Shown piece by piece: positions 1-11,986 of a stretch of 64,000 nucleotides of DNA. Origin of the DNA: Alistipes sp. (GTDB lineage: Bacteria; Bacteroidota; Bacteroidia; Bacteroidales; Rikenellaceae); assembly GCA_017624955.1 (NCBI GenBank), contig JAGAMA010000025.1, positions 62,001 to 126,000 of the forward strand, read 5' to 3'. The position numbers and the translations under genes are program-made. Numbering within the stretch: the stretch's first letter is position 1; the number at the start of each line of letters is the position of its first letter. The notes below the pieces were generated by a model, which was not told the DNA's origin, ran no database searches, and saw nothing but the letters and a program-made list of their open reading frames with translations.

Positions 1-1896
1 CTGTGGGGCTTGCAGAACGAGTCGGTGCTGCCGCGCGACTTTGCCGAGGAGTGTGTCGAAATTATCCGCGAAATGGACCCCACGAGCGCCACGATGCGCC
101 CCGTGACGACCTGCAACGGCGGTGTCGGTACGGATTGGAATGTGGTGCAGAACTGGAGCGGAACCTATGGCGGTAACCTCTTCAACTACGGCAACGAGCT
201 TGCCGAGGAGGATCAGCTCCTCAATGGCGAGTATGGTGCGTGGCGTACGACGGGCTTCCACGAAGAGCCGCAGGCCTTCGACCCGGCCGGTTCGTGGAAC
301 GAGAACCGCATGACCCTGTTGATGGAGACCAAGGTGCGCCTGGCGCACGAAAACCGCGACCGCCTGATCGGCCAGTATCAGTGGATCTATTCGAGCCACG
401 ACAACCCGGGTCGTCGTCAGCCCGAGGAGGGATATCGCACGATCGACAAGGTGGGTCCCTTTAATAATAAGGGTCTGGTGACCCCCTGGGAGGAGCCGAA
501 CGATGTCTATTACATGTACCAGGCCAACTACACCTCGCCCGATAAGAGCCCGATGGTCTACCTCACGTCGCACACCTGGGCCGACCGCTTCGATGCCCCG
601 CGTCGTGCCACGATCGAGGCCTACTCGAACTGCGATTCGGTGCTGCTGTACAACGATGCGGTGGATAACAAGGCGCTGTTCCTGGGTCGCAAGCTCCAGC
701 ACGGCATCGGTACGCACTTTACCTGGGAGCACCGCAAGGTGCGCTACAATGTGTTGCGCGCCGTGGGTTACTATGGCGGCAAGGCCGTAGCGGAGGATGT
801 GTTGGTGTTGAACAATTTGGAGCAGGCTCCCAACTTCGAGGCCCTCTACCGCGACGTGGAACCGCTCACGGAGGGTGCTGCGGGCTATAACTACCTCTAC
901 CGCGTGAATTGCGGTGGCGATCGCTACACCGACTCGTTCGGCCAGAAGTGGGACACGGATGATCAGCGCTATTCGCGGTCGTGGAGCGAGGATTTCAAGG
1001 GCCTTTCGCCCTACCTGGCCAGCCAGCGTGTGACCTACGATCCGATTCGCGGCACGCGCGATTGGAAGCTCTTCCAGACCTTCCGCTGGGGTCGTCATAA
1101 GCTGAACTACCGCTTTGCGGTGCCCGATGGCCGTTACCGCGTTGAGCTCTACTTCGTCGAGCCGTGGCACGGTACGGGTGGCTCGTGGGGTACGGATTGT
1201 GAGGGGCTGCGCATCTTCGATGTGGCCGTGAATGGCAAGACGGTGGTCGATGACCTCGACATTTGGGCCGAGAAGGGGCACGACGGTGCGCTGAAGGTGG
1301 TTGTGGAGGCCGAGGCTGCGGATGGCGAGCTGAAGATCGACTTCCCGGAGGTTAAGGCGGGTCAGGCCGTGATTTCGGCCATCGCCATCGCCACGACCGA
1401 CCGCACGGCAAAGGTTGAGCCGATGGCGGCTTCGACCTGGAGCTGGGCGAAGGCCGAGAAGGAGGTGATGGATAAGACCCCGAAGGAGTTGCTGCCCGCT
1501 GAGCCCGTAACGCGCCCGACCGATACCTACGAGGCGGAGCAGGCTGCCGTGGAGGGTGAGCACCACATCGAGCTGCTGCGCAAGAAGGAGGGTGTCTTCT
1601 TCGATGGCGCGAAGGGGCGCATCGAGTGGACCGTGCAGACGGGTCTGGCACAGGTCTATGCCTTCCGCTTTAAGTATATCAACCCGACGGGCCGACAGGT
1701 GCCGCTCCGCATGCAGCTGATCGACCCCGCAGGGGCTGTTCTGCGCGATCAGGAACTGCTGCTGCCCGACCTGGGCGAGAAGTGGCGCGTGCTGAGCACC
1801 ACCTCGGGAAGCTATATCAATGCAGGTAAATACCGTGTGATTATTTCGGGCGAAGAGATGCAGGGTCTCGGCTTTGAGTCGCTCGATGTTCAATAA
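1..1896 (+). CDS. Glycoside hydrolase family 2 C-terminal part with malectin domain (5' truncated by window)
   Basis: The reading frame is open from base 1 with no true start, so the N-terminal part lies outside the window. The first visible residues, LWGLQNES, match the acid/base glutamate motif of GH2 TIM barrels. The later NGEYGAWRTTGFHE fits the nucleophile region. After the barrel and a beta-sandwich, roughly residues 290-460 look like a malectin domain (YRVNCGG, then a conserved DVAVNGKTVVDDLDI stretch). The last ~120 residues form a carbohydrate-binding-like beta-sandwich. Probably a secreted or periplasmic beta-galactosidase or beta-glucuronidase type enzyme acting on plant glycans. 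It ends 3 bp before the next GH2 gene, so the two are very likely co-transcribed. The exact substrate cannot be read from the sequence. Confidence 0.85.
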   Translation: MWGLQNESVLPRDFAEECVEIIREMDPTSATMRPVTTCNGGVGTDWNVVQNWSGTYGGNLFNYGNELAEEDQLLNGEYGAWRTTGFHEEPQAFDPAGSWNENRMTLLMETKVRLAHENRDRLIGQYQWIYSSHDNPGRRQPEEGYRTIDKVGPFNNKGLVTPWEEPNDVYYMYQANYTSPDKSPMVYLTSHTWADRFDAPRRATIEAYSNCDSVLLYNDAVDNKALFLGRKLQHGIGTHFTWEHRKVRYNVLRAVGYYGGKAVAEDVLVLNNLEQAPNFEALYRDVEPLTEGAAGYNYLYRVNCGGDRYTDSFGQKWDTDDQRYSRSWSEDFKGLSPYLASQRVTYDPIRGTRDWKLFQTFRWGRHKLNYRFAVPDGRYRVELYFVEPWHGTGGSWGTDCEGLRIFDVAVNGKTVVDDLDIWAEKGHDGALKVVVEAEAADGELKIDFPEVKAGQAVISAIAIATTDRTAKVEPMAASTWSWAKAEKEVMDKTPKELLPAEPVTRPTDTYEAEQAAVEGEHHIELLRKKEGVFFDGAKGRIEWTVQTGLAQVYAFRFKYINPTGRQVPLRMQLIDPAGAVLRDQELLLPDLGEKWRVLSTTSGSYINAGKYRVIISGEEMQGLGFESLDVQ

Positions 1897-5166
<3,270 letters not shown>

Positions 5167-5215
5167 GAGGAAAGATTTTTGAGGTAGATGATTCGGATTG
5201 ATGCAATAACCGTGT

Positions 5216-5335
5216 CAGCCTTTTGGTTGCCGTAACGGCAACCGATTTGTAAAAGAGAAATCCACCTTTCCAAGTGAATCTTGGAGGTGGATTTTCTCTT
5301 TTTACAAAGCCACCAAAGGTGGCTGCAAAAGGCTG
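5216..5335 (+). repeat. Three-hairpin cloverleaf repeat element, copy 1
   Basis: This 120-bp element is bounded by perfect 10-bp inverted ends, CAGCCTTTTG (5216-5225) and CAAAAGGCTG (5326-5335). Inside are three hairpins in series. Arm 1 is 5225-5243 (GGTTGCCG, loop TAA, CGGCAACC). Arm 2 is 5246-5308, a long stem of about 27 pairs with a 2-nt TT bulge on its 5' side. Arm 3 is 5309-5323 (GCCACC, loop AAA, GGTGGC). A related 116-bp copy lies at 49656-49771 on the other strand. Each copy directly follows a gene's stop codon in the same orientation relative to that gene. The arrangement could form a four-way junction in RNA or DNA. I do not recognise it as a named family. Confidence 0.8.
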
Positions 5336-5384
5336 AAGATGGGGTGGGTGGGAAATAATTCCCTTGTTTGTAATAAAATAAATT

Positions 5385-5427
5385 ATATAGACAATCCTCC
5401 CAAACCCTCCTTTGATAAGGAGGGCTT
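5385..5427 (+). repeat. 43-bp interspersed repeat with CCCTCCTTT palindrome, copy 1
   Basis: It matches 49376-49418 at 41 of 43 positions, both on the plus strand. It begins ATATAGACAATCC and ends in a short palindrome (CCCTCCTTT then AAGGAGGG). The rest of the gap between the GH2 stop (5166) and the GH28 stop (5662) holds the cloverleaf element, a pyrimidine-rich tract and a terminator. No gene is apparent there. Confidence 0.75.
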
Positions 5428-5510
5428 AGTCGCTAAAGCTCCTTGGGTAATACCACAACTGTTGAGGATTATCTTTGAATTTGAAATCAAACAAGAAATA
5501 AAGTTTTCGT

Positions 5511-5606
5511 TAATATCCTTAATCTCTTTAATCTCCTTAGGCAGCCCTTCTCGCCCTTCTCGCCTTTTTTGCCTTTTTCAACTTTCAACTTTCAACTCTT
5601 CTCTCC
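5511..5606. repeat. Pyrimidine-rich low-complexity tract
   Basis: Short degenerate units run together here: TTAATCTCTTTAATC, then CCTTCTCG repeated, then CAACTTT three times. The complementary purine-rich type (AGAGCGAAGAGCAAAG, GTTGAAAG) occurs at 9664-9712, 16862-16893, 45743-45803 and in the 3' end of the HAD gene. The tracts all sit at gene 3' ends, or between genes in one case where one probably serves as a ribosome-binding region. Confidence 0.6.
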
Positions 5607-5612
5607 ACAAAT

Positions 5613-5641
5613 AAAGCCGCAGCTCATTGAGCTGCGGCTTT
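5613..5641. terminator. Intrinsic terminator, possibly bidirectional
   Basis: A perfect 13-bp stem (AAAGCCGCAGCTC with its complement) and a 3-nt loop, followed by a T-run on the plus strand and a weaker one on the minus strand. It lies about 20 bp beyond the stop of the minus-strand GH28 gene at 5662. Confidence 0.75.
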
Positions 5642-5661
5642 TTCGTGGAAAGAAGTAGTGC

Positions 5662-7074
5662 TTACTCGGCGGCGGGAGCCTCCTCCTTAACGGCGAGGTT
5701 CATCACCACGTTGTCGTAGTTGATCGGATCGCACTGACCCGAGATCGACTCCTCCTTCTCCAGGTTGTTGAACTCGCAATCCTTTACATAAATGTTGTGG
5801 ATGTTGTTCACATTCTCCAGGGCCGTCACGCAGACACCGTAGCGGCTCTTCTGGCTCGTCATGTTCTCCAGATATACATCCTGTACCACGGGGTAATCCG
5901 TAGCATCGCCTACGCTCTTCTGGTCGTAGATCAGGTTGATCTTCAGCACCGACTCCTTGCACTGGCCAACCGTCACGTTGCGTACATAGATGTGCTCGAT
6001 CACACCACCGCGACGGGCGTTGGTCTTGATGCGGATGGCGCGATCCAGCTCGGGCGAATCCATCACGCAGTTCTCTACGAAGAGGTACTTGTAGCCGGCA
6101 CCGATCTCGCTACCTACAACCACACCGCCGTGGCCGTTCTTCATCTCGCAGTTGCGGACGATCATGTTCTGGCTCGGGATCTCGAAGGCACGCGCGTCAC
6201 CGTCACGACCCGACTTGATGGCGATGCAGTCGTCGCCGGTGTTGAAGTAGCAATCCTCGATCAGCACATAGTTGCACGACTCGGGGTCGCAACCGTCGCC
6301 GTTCGGGCCGTCGTTGTTGAACTTCACGTCACGCACGGTGATATTCTCGCAGAATACGGGGTGCAGGTTCCAGAAGGGCGAACGGATCATCGTCACACCC
6401 TCGATCAGGATGTTCTTGCACTCGAAGGGGCTTACGAGCTGCGGGCGCATGCCGTAGCCGTGACCCATTACGCGCTCCTCGATGGGCTTCTTCTCATCCA
6501 TCCATACCTGCAGCAGGGGACGGCCATAGCGCTGCGTGTTGCGACGCTCAGGCTCCCAATCGGTCTCCAGGTTCCATACCATGGCCCACCAGTTCTTGAG
6601 CGAAGCGCCACCGTCGAGCGTACCGAGGCCCGTTACGGCGATGTTCTCCTGCTGATAGGCGTAGATCATCGGCGAGTAGTTGATGCAGTCCATGCCCTCC
6701 CAGCGGGTGCGCACGAGGGGGTAGTGGTCCAGGTCATCCGAGAAGAGAAGCGTAGCGCCATCCTCGAGGTGCAGATCGACGTTCGAAAGGAGCGTGATTG
6801 CGCCCGTGAGCCAGGTACCTTCGGGGACGATTACATGACCACCGCCGGCCTCGCTACATGCCTTAATGGCTGCGTTGATGGCATCGTGGCTGGCAACCTC
6901 CTGCTGGGCACCATAGTCGCGAATGTCGAACGTGGCCTCCGGGAAGGTCGGAGCTACGATTTTAGCCTCGATGGCGGGATACACCTCGGCCCAGGCCTTC
7001 TCGCTCGGCGACTGGGGAGCGCATGCTACAGCCAGCAGTGCTACGAGCGGCAAAAAGAGTTTGAAATTCTTCAT
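5662..7074 (-). CDS. GH28 polygalacturonase-family lipoprotein
   Basis: A 470-residue parallel beta-helix enzyme. The start at 7074 (MKNFKLFLPL) is chosen because it gives a lipoprotein signal with a lipobox ending at Cys18 (LLAVAC). An upstream in-frame ATG at 7101 lies next to and partly upstream of the predicted transcription start. The full GH28 active-site set is visible: NGDGCD (258-263), the GDD pair (281-282), HG (315-316) and RIK (348-350). It should act as an exo-acting galacturonidase on pectin fragments at the cell surface or in the periplasm. It is transcribed divergently from the aldolase gene at 7231 and alone between two plus-strand groups. Confidence 0.9.
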   Translation of the reverse strand: MKNFKLFLPLVALLAVACAPQSPSEKAWAEVYPAIEAKIVAPTFPEATFDIRDYGAQQEVASHDAINAAIKACSEAGGGHVIVPEGTWLTGAITLLSNVDLHLEDGATLLFSDDLDHYPLVRTRWEGMDCINYSPMIYAYQQENIAVTGLGTLDGGASLKNWWAMVWNLETDWEPERRNTQRYGRPLLQVWMDEKKPIEERVMGHGYGMRPQLVSPFECKNILIEGVTMIRSPFWNLHPVFCENITVRDVKFNNDGPNGDGCDPESCNYVLIEDCYFNTGDDCIAIKSGRDGDARAFEIPSQNMIVRNCEMKNGHGGVVVGSEIGAGYKYLFVENCVMDSPELDRAIRIKTNARRGGVIEHIYVRNVTVGQCKESVLKINLIYDQKSVGDATDYPVVQDVYLENMTSQKSRYGVCVTALENVNNIHNIYVKDCEFNNLEKEESISGQCDPINYDNVVMNLAVKEEAPAAE

Positions 7075-7102
7075 GTCTTTGTAGTTTAAGTGTTTTCGCA
7101 TT

Positions 7103-7110
7103 CAAAGATA
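7103..7110 (-). promoter_or_regulatory. Promoter -7 element for the GH28 lipoprotein gene
   Basis: TATCTTTG on the minus strand matches the Bacteroidetes TAnnTTTG consensus. The predicted transcript would start near 7099-7095, giving a leader of about 20-25 nt to the ATG at 7074. No clear -33 element is seen. Confidence 0.6.
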
Positions 7111-7173
7111 CAAAAAAAGCAATAAAAGTCCTATGAGTGGCTAAATTTATAAACAAATTCGACAATTTTTTTA

Positions 7174-7181
7174 TATCTTTG
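7174..7181 (+). promoter_or_regulatory. Promoter -7 element for the aldolase-symporter pair
   Basis: TATCTTTG fits TAnnTTTG and is followed by an AT-rich leader of about 45 nt to the ATG at 7231. It is divergent from the GH28 promoter at 7103-7110. No convincing -33 box was found. Confidence 0.6.
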
Positions 7182-7230
7182 TTTGGGGATTTTTAATAAT
7201 ATTGCATAGAAAATCTAAAAATATCGTGAT

Positions 7231-8133
7231 ATGAAAAAACTGCGTGGTATTATTCCGCCGATGATTACTCCGCTGAAGGGTAACGACGAACTGGATCGCG
7301 AGGGCGCTGTGCGCCTTGTGGAGCATATGTTGAAGGGTGGTGTGCATGCCCTCTTTATTCTTGGTACGACGGGTGAGGCGCAGAGCCTGACCTATAGCCT
7401 GCGTTACGAGTTTGTGGAGTTGGTCCTCAAGCAGGTGGCGGGCCGTGTGCCTGTCCTGGTGGGTGTGACCGATACGTCGCTCGATGAGAGTGTGCGCCTG
7501 GCCGAGCATGCCAAGAAGTGTGGCGCTGTGGGTGTGGTAGCGGCTGCTCCCTACTACTTCGCCGCCTCGCAGCAGGAGCTGATCGAGTACTACACGGCCC
7601 TGGCTGATGCACTTTGCCTGCCCCTTTACCTCTATAATATGCCCTCGCATGTGAAGGTATTCCTGGAGGCTAAGACCGTGGCTGCGCTGGCCGATCACCC
7701 CAATATCGTGGGTCTGAAGGATTCGTCGGCCAACATGAACTACTTCGAAACGCTGATCTACCTCTTGGGCGACCGCGAGGATTTCTCGCTCTATGTAGGT
7801 CCTGAGGAGCTGACCGGCGAGTGTGTGCTGATGGGTGCCGATGGTGGCGTGAATGGCGGTGCCAATATGTTCCCTGAGCTCTATGTCGAGATGTTCGATG
7901 CCGCCGAGGCGGGTGACCTGAAGCGCGTACGCGAGTTGCAGCGTCGCATCATGCAGATCTCGGGTTCGATCTACACGGTCGGTAAGTATGGCTCGAGCTA
8001 CCTGAAGGGTGTTAAGTGCGCGTTGTCGCTCCTGGGCATCTGCGACGACTACCTTTCGTGGCCCTACCGTAAGTTCCGTGCCGAGGAGCGTGAGCGCATC
8101 CGCAAGGCACTGGAGGAGTTGGGCGCTCTGTAA
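7231..8133 (+). CDS. Dihydrodipicolinate synthase / N-acetylneuraminate lyase family aldolase
   Basis: A 300-residue class I aldolase of the DapA/NanA superfamily with a single (beta/alpha)8 barrel. Family landmarks are GTTGE (45-49), Tyr135 in LYLYNMP and the Schiff-base Lys163 in GLKDSS. The arginine that follows the YNxPxR motif in true DapA, and binds the substrate carboxylate, is replaced by His140. Lysine biosynthesis is therefore unlikely. A role in cleaving a 2-keto sugar acid or sialic acid is more plausible. It lies 46 bp upstream of a sodium:solute symporter, a pairing typical of sugar-acid catabolism. The true substrate is not determined. Confidence 0.85.
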   Translation: MKKLRGIIPPMITPLKGNDELDREGAVRLVEHMLKGGVHALFILGTTGEAQSLTYSLRYEFVELVLKQVAGRVPVLVGVTDTSLDESVRLAEHAKKCGAVGVVAAAPYYFAASQQELIEYYTALADALCLPLYLYNMPSHVKVFLEAKTVAALADHPNIVGLKDSSANMNYFETLIYLLGDREDFSLYVGPEELTGECVLMGADGGVNGGANMFPELYVEMFDAAEAGDLKRVRELQRRIMQISGSIYTVGKYGSSYLKGVKCALSLLGICDDYLSWPYRKFRAEERERIRKALEELGAL

Positions 8134-8179
8134 ACACCTTCAATCCCGAACCTAAACCGCCAACCGATTACTGAACCGT

Positions 8180-9658
8180 ATGGGAATCACTTGGATAGAT
8201 TACCTGATTTTCTTCGCCTTTGTGGTGGGCGTTGTGCTGTTTGGCTGCTCGTTCTACTTCCGTAGCAGCAAGGGTGCCGCCGCCTTTACCAAGGCCGAAG
8301 GCAAACTTCCGTCGTGGGTCGTGGGCATGTCGATCTTCGCCACCTTCGTCTCCTCGATTTCGTTCCTGGGTCTGCCCGGTCAGGCCTTTGCCGGCAACTG
8401 GAATCCCTTCGTCTTTTCACTTTCGATTCCGCTGGCTACCTGGCTCGCCGCCAAGGTCTTCATTCCGCTTTACCGCAGCGTGAACAGCGTCTCGGCCTAC
8501 CACTATCTGGAGCTTAAATTCGGCTATTGGGCGCGCTGCTATGTGGCTCTCTGCTACCTCTTGACACAGTTGGCCCGCACGGGTTCGATCCTGCTGCTGC
8601 TGGCCCTGCCGCTCAACACGATGTTTGGCTGGGATGTCGAGACGATCATCATCTGGACGGGTGTGCTGACGCTGCTCTACTCGCTCATGGGCGGTATCGC
8701 GGCCGTGATGTGGACCGATGCGATTCAGGGCATCATCCTGATCCTGGGTGCGGTTGCGTGTGCCCTGCTTTTGACCTTTACGATGCCCGAGGGACCCTCG
8801 CAACTCTTTGAGATTGCTGCCGAGCATGGGAAGTTCTCGCTTGGCTCGTTTGGTGCATCGCTCGTCGAGCCGACCTTCTGGGTGGTGCTGATCTATGGTC
8901 TGTTTACCAACATGCAGAACTACGGTATCGATCAAAACTATGTGCAGCGCTACATGACGGCCAAGACAACGGGCGAGGCGGTGAAATCGACCCTCTTCGG
9001 TTCGTTGCTCTATGTCCCCGTGTCGCTTATCTTTGTCTACATCGGTACGGCGTTGTTCTCCTACTACACGGCGCAACCCGACCTGCTGCCCGCCGGCACG
9101 GCTTCGGATAAGGTCTTCCCGCACTTTATCGTCTATGGCCTGCCGACCGGTTTGACGGGTCTGGTGATTGCTTCGTTGTTCTCGGCCGGTATGTCCACCA
9201 TCTCAACCTCGATCAACTCGGCGGCGACGATAGTGCTGACCGACTTTGTGCAGCGTTTTGCGAAAGAGCCCCTCACCGAGCGCAAGAATATGTCGGTGCT
9301 CTACATCGCTTCGTTCTTGGTGGGTGGCCTCGGTATCCTGATGGGTCTGGCGATGATGCACATCGACGGCGTGCTGGATGCCTGGTGGAAGCTCGCCTCG
9401 ATCTTCAGCGGCGGTATGCTGGGCCTGTTCCTCTTGGCGCTGGCTTGCCGTAAGCCCAACCGCACGGCCTCGATCCTGGGCGTGGTGGTCGGCCTGCTGG
9501 TGATCGCCTGGATGAGCCTCTCGCCCTTCATCAACGAGGGCCGGCCCTTCTACGAATTCCGTTCGCAGCTCCATACCTACCTGACGATTGTCCTCGGTAC
9601 GACGGCTATCTTCGTCGTGGGCTTCGTCCTGACGAAACTTTTGAAGAGCAAAAAGTAA
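8180..9658 (+). CDS. Sodium:solute symporter (SSS family)
   Basis: A 492-residue integral membrane protein with about 13 hydrophobic segments. The N-terminal stretch (WIDYLIFFAFVVGVVLFG), the KLPSWVVGMSIFATFVSSISFLG region and the later sodium-site-like SAGMSTISTSINS are typical of the family. It should import a sugar, sugar acid or sialic acid with Na+. It probably shares an operon with the aldolase 46 bp upstream, whose product could use the imported compound. No separate promoter was seen. The gene is followed by a repeat-rich 364-bp gap before fucI. Confidence 0.9.
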   Translation: MGITWIDYLIFFAFVVGVVLFGCSFYFRSSKGAAAFTKAEGKLPSWVVGMSIFATFVSSISFLGLPGQAFAGNWNPFVFSLSIPLATWLAAKVFIPLYRSVNSVSAYHYLELKFGYWARCYVALCYLLTQLARTGSILLLLALPLNTMFGWDVETIIIWTGVLTLLYSLMGGIAAVMWTDAIQGIILILGAVACALLLTFTMPEGPSQLFEIAAEHGKFSLGSFGASLVEPTFWVVLIYGLFTNMQNYGIDQNYVQRYMTAKTTGEAVKSTLFGSLLYVPVSLIFVYIGTALFSYYTAQPDLLPAGTASDKVFPHFIVYGLPTGLTGLVIASLFSAGMSTISTSINSAATIVLTDFVQRFAKEPLTERKNMSVLYIASFLVGGLGILMGLAMMHIDGVLDAWWKLASIFSGGMLGLFLLALACRKPNRTASILGVVVGLLVIAWMSLSPFINEGRPFYEFRSQLHTYLTIVLGTTAIFVVGFVLTKLLKSKK

Positions 9659-9663
9659 ATCAA

Positions 9664-9712
9664 GAGGAGAGAGCGAAGAGCAAAGAGGAAAGAGCAAAGA
9701 GTTGAAAGTTGA
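9664..9712 (+). repeat. Purine-rich low-complexity tract
   Basis: Degenerate units of the type AGAGCGAAGAGCAAAG followed by GTTGAAAGTTGAA, starting 6 bp after the symporter stop. The same composition recurs at 16862-16893 and 45743-45803 and, on the other strand, at 5511-5606. Confidence 0.6.
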
Positions 9713-9747
9713 AGTTTGCTGTATGTGCCATTCCGCGTACGACCGAT

Positions 9748-9804
9748 GAATCTCTATCGGGATAGTTGGCTATAACGGAGATTCTTCACTTCGTTCAGAA
9801 TGAC
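9748..9804. repeat. Partial TTCGTTCAGAATGAC-type palindromic repeat
   Basis: This segment ends in a half-site (CACTTCGTTCAGAATGAC) of the same kind as the right arm of the hairpin at 45804-45894. It carries a short inverted repeat, GAATCTC (9748-9754) and GAGATTC (9778-9784). It looks like a decayed copy of a dispersed palindromic repeat. Confidence 0.5.
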
Positions 9805-9881
9805 AAATCAGCCAATCGGACAAGGCGATTTTGCGTATTCTTCTGGTTGCTTTGGGGAAATCTCGGTGCCCAGCGTGGCAA

Positions 9882-9931
9882 AGGGAGCGAAGCGACCAAG
9901 CCCCTGCCCAAGGCGGGGGTTTGGGGGTGGG
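9882..9931 (+). repeat. GGGAGCGAAGCGACCAAG repeat with GC palindrome, copy 1
   Basis: A GGGAGCGAAGCGACCAAG head is followed by a CCCC...GGGG palindrome and a G-rich tail. The head recurs as GGGGAGCGATAGCGACCAAG at 49557-49576, again followed by a (different) palindrome. A further small hairpin (GCCGCC, AA, CGGCGGC) lies at 9945-9963. No gene was seen in 9659-10022. Confidence 0.6.
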
Positions 9932-10022
9932 TAAAATCTGCAAAGCGCCGCCAACGGCGGCGGATACGGCCTTGATTAGAAAACATAACATTAAATAACT
10001 ATAACCATTAATTAGTATTCCT

Positions 10023-11795
10023 ATGAAAAACTATCCTAAAATTGGTATTCGTCCTGTGATTGACGGCCGTCGCCGTGGTGTGCGCGAGTCGTTGGAGCAG
10101 AAGACGATGGGAATGGCCGAGTCGGTGGCCAAATTCTATTCGGAGAACCTTCGCTATACGGATGGTACGCCCGTTCAGTGCGTGATTGCCGATACGACGA
10201 TCGGTGGTGTGGCCGAGGCTGCTGCTTGCGCTGCCAAATTCCGCGATAACAATGTGGGTGCCGTACTTTCGGTAACCCCCTGCTGGTGCTACGGAACGGA
10301 GACGATCGATATGGATCCCCTGATGCCGAAGGCTATCTGGGGCTTCAACGGTACGGAGCGTCCGGGTGCTGTTTACCTGGCTGCTGCGCTGGCCGCCCAC
10401 ACGCAGAAGGGTCTGCCCGCTTTCGGTATCTATGGCCGTGACGTGCAGGATGTGGAGGATATGTCGATTCCCGAGGATGTGAAGGAGAAGCTCTTGCTGT
10501 TCGGTCGCGCCGCGGTGGCCGTGATGCAGATGAAGGGTCAGTCCTACCTCTCGATCGGTTCGGTGTCGATGGGTATTGCCGGTTCGACCTGCGATCCCGA
10601 CTTCTTCCAGGAGTATCTCGGCATGCGCAACGAGTATGTCGATGAGACGGAGATCCTGCGCCGCATGGAGCAGGGTATCTACGATCAGGAGGAGTTCGAG
10701 AAGGCCATGAAGTGGGTGGAGCAGTATTGCAAGCCCAACGAGGGTCAGGACTTCAACCGCGAGGATCTGGTTTACAACCGCGAGGAGAAGGATAAGAATT
10801 GGGAGTTCGTCGTGAAGATGATGCTCATCATGCGCGACCTGATGATCGGTAACGAGAAGCTCAAGGAGATGGGCTTCGAGGAGGAGGGCTGCGGCCACAA
10901 CGCCATCGTGGGCGGTTTCCAGGGTCAGCGTCAGTGGACCGACTGGAAGCCCAATGGCGACTTTGCCGAGGCGATGCTCAACTCGTCGTACGACTGGAAC
11001 GGTATGCGTGAGCCGATCGTGCTGGCTACCGAGAACGATACGCTGAACGGTGTTTCGATGCTCTTGATGAAGCTGCTGACGAACCGTTCGCAGATGTTTG
11101 CCGACGTGCGTACCTATTGGTCGCCCGAGGCTGTGGAGCGCGTGTCGGGCATGAAGCTCGAGGGTAAGGCTGCCGGCGGTATCATCCACCTCATCAACTC
11201 GGGTGCTTGTACGCTCGATGCTACGGGTCAGCAGTCGGATGAGAACGGCAATCCGGTGATGAAGCCCTTCTGGGAGATCTCGGAGGAGGAGAAAGAGAAG
11301 TGCCTGGCCGCTACGACCTGGTATCCCGCCGATCGTGGCTACTTCCGTGGCGGTGGTTACTCGTCGCACTTCCTCACGCGCGGTGAGATGCCGATGACGA
11401 TGTGCCGTCTGAACCTGGTGAAGGGCCTTGGCCCCGTGATGCAGATTGCCGAGGGTTGGGCGGTTGATACCGATCCGCACATCTTCAAGGTGATTAACGA
11501 GCGCACCGACCGCACCTGGCCGACGACCTGGTTTGCTCCGCGCCTGACGGGTGAGGGCAACTTCAAAGATGTCTACTCGGTGATGAACAACTGGGGTGCC
11601 AACCACGGCGCTATCAGCTACGGACACATTGGCGCCGAGCTTATTACGCTCTGCTCGATGCTCCGCATCCCCGTTTGCATGCACAACGTCGATGAGGATA
11701 AGATCTTCCGTCCTTCGGCATGGGCTGCCCACGGCATGGATAAGGAGGGTGCCGACTATCGCGCTTGTGAGAATTACGGACCGATCTACAAATAA
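10023..11795 (+). CDS. fucI: L-fucose isomerase
   Basis: A 590-residue cytoplasmic Mn2+-dependent isomerase that converts L-fucose to L-fuculose and can act on D-arabinose in related enzymes. It closely follows the Escherichia coli FucI pattern from end to end. Metal and catalytic regions are recognisable: [10 protein letters not shown] (metal-site Glu), [12 protein letters not shown] (metal-site Asp) and WGANHG (metal-site His). The C-terminal [21 protein letters not shown] is the family ending. No fuculokinase or fuculose-phosphate aldolase is present in the window, so later steps must be encoded elsewhere. Fucose released from pectin or host glycans is the likely source. It ends just before a long palindrome and a terminator. 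Confidence 0.95.
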   Translation: MKNYPKIGIRPVIDGRRRGVRESLEQKTMGMAESVAKFYSENLRYTDGTPVQCVIADTTIGGVAEAAACAAKFRDNNVGAVLSVTPCWCYGTETIDMDPLMPKAIWGFNGTERPGAVYLAAALAAHTQKGLPAFGIYGRDVQDVEDMSIPEDVKEKLLLFGRAAVAVMQMKGQSYLSIGSVSMGIAGSTCDPDFFQEYLGMRNEYVDETEILRRMEQGIYDQEEFEKAMKWVEQYCKPNEGQDFNREDLVYNREEKDKNWEFVVKMMLIMRDLMIGNEKLKEMGFEEEGCGHNAIVGGFQGQRQWTDWKPNGDFAEAMLNSSYDWNGMREPIVLATENDTLNGVSMLLMKLLTNRSQMFADVRTYWSPEAVERVSGMKLEGKAAGGIIHLINSGACTLDATGQQSDENGNPVMKPFWEISEEEKEKCLAATTWYPADRGYFRGGGYSSHFLTRGEMPMTMCRLNLVKGLGPVMQIAEGWAVDTDPHIFKVINERTDRTWPTTWFAPRLTGEGNFKDVYSVMNNWGANHGAISYGHIGAELITLCSMLRIPVCMHNVDEDKIFRPSAWAAHGMDKEGADYRACENYGPIYK

Positions 11796-11800
11796 CATGT

Positions 11801-11930
11801 AGCGGAACGCGGCAAGCAAGGTGATTTTGTCGTTACACTAAGCGCTCGAAATCCTCACATACGCCAAGTATGCTGCGGTTTCGAGCACTTTGCAAGCCTA
11901 AAAATCCCACTTGCTATCCGCGTTCGATAG
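11801..11930. repeat. Long imperfect palindromic repeat
   Basis: It begins 6 bp after the fucI stop. Outer arms GAACGCGG...AGCAAG (11804-11820) pair with 11910-11927. An inner hairpin at 11845-11885 has CTCGAAA/TTTCGAG and CATAC/GTATG stems. The whole 130-bp unit could fold into one long hairpin. Similar CTCGAAATCCTCACATAC-type palindromes are, from memory, scattered in Bacteroidales genomes. Confidence 0.6.
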
Positions 11931-11950
11931 GCTGGATGAAATATTGATGA

Positions 11951-11982
11951 AGGGTCGTGGCATCGCCACGGCCCTTTTTTTT
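11951..11982 (+). terminator. Intrinsic terminator downstream of fucI
   Basis: GGGTCGTGGC, loop ATC, GCCACGGCCC with one G-T pair, followed by eight T residues. Confidence 0.85.
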
Positions 11983-11986
11983 GTTG

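Noticed and set aside
5339..5614. 91-codon open frame in the gap after the GH2 gene
   Set aside because: It consists of the 43-bp repeat and a pyrimidine tract; the translated low-complexity SLISLISL and PSRPSRLF stretches are not protein-like.
7231..8133. True dapA for lysine biosynthesis
   Set aside because: The substrate-binding arginine is missing and the neighbour is a sugar-type symporter.
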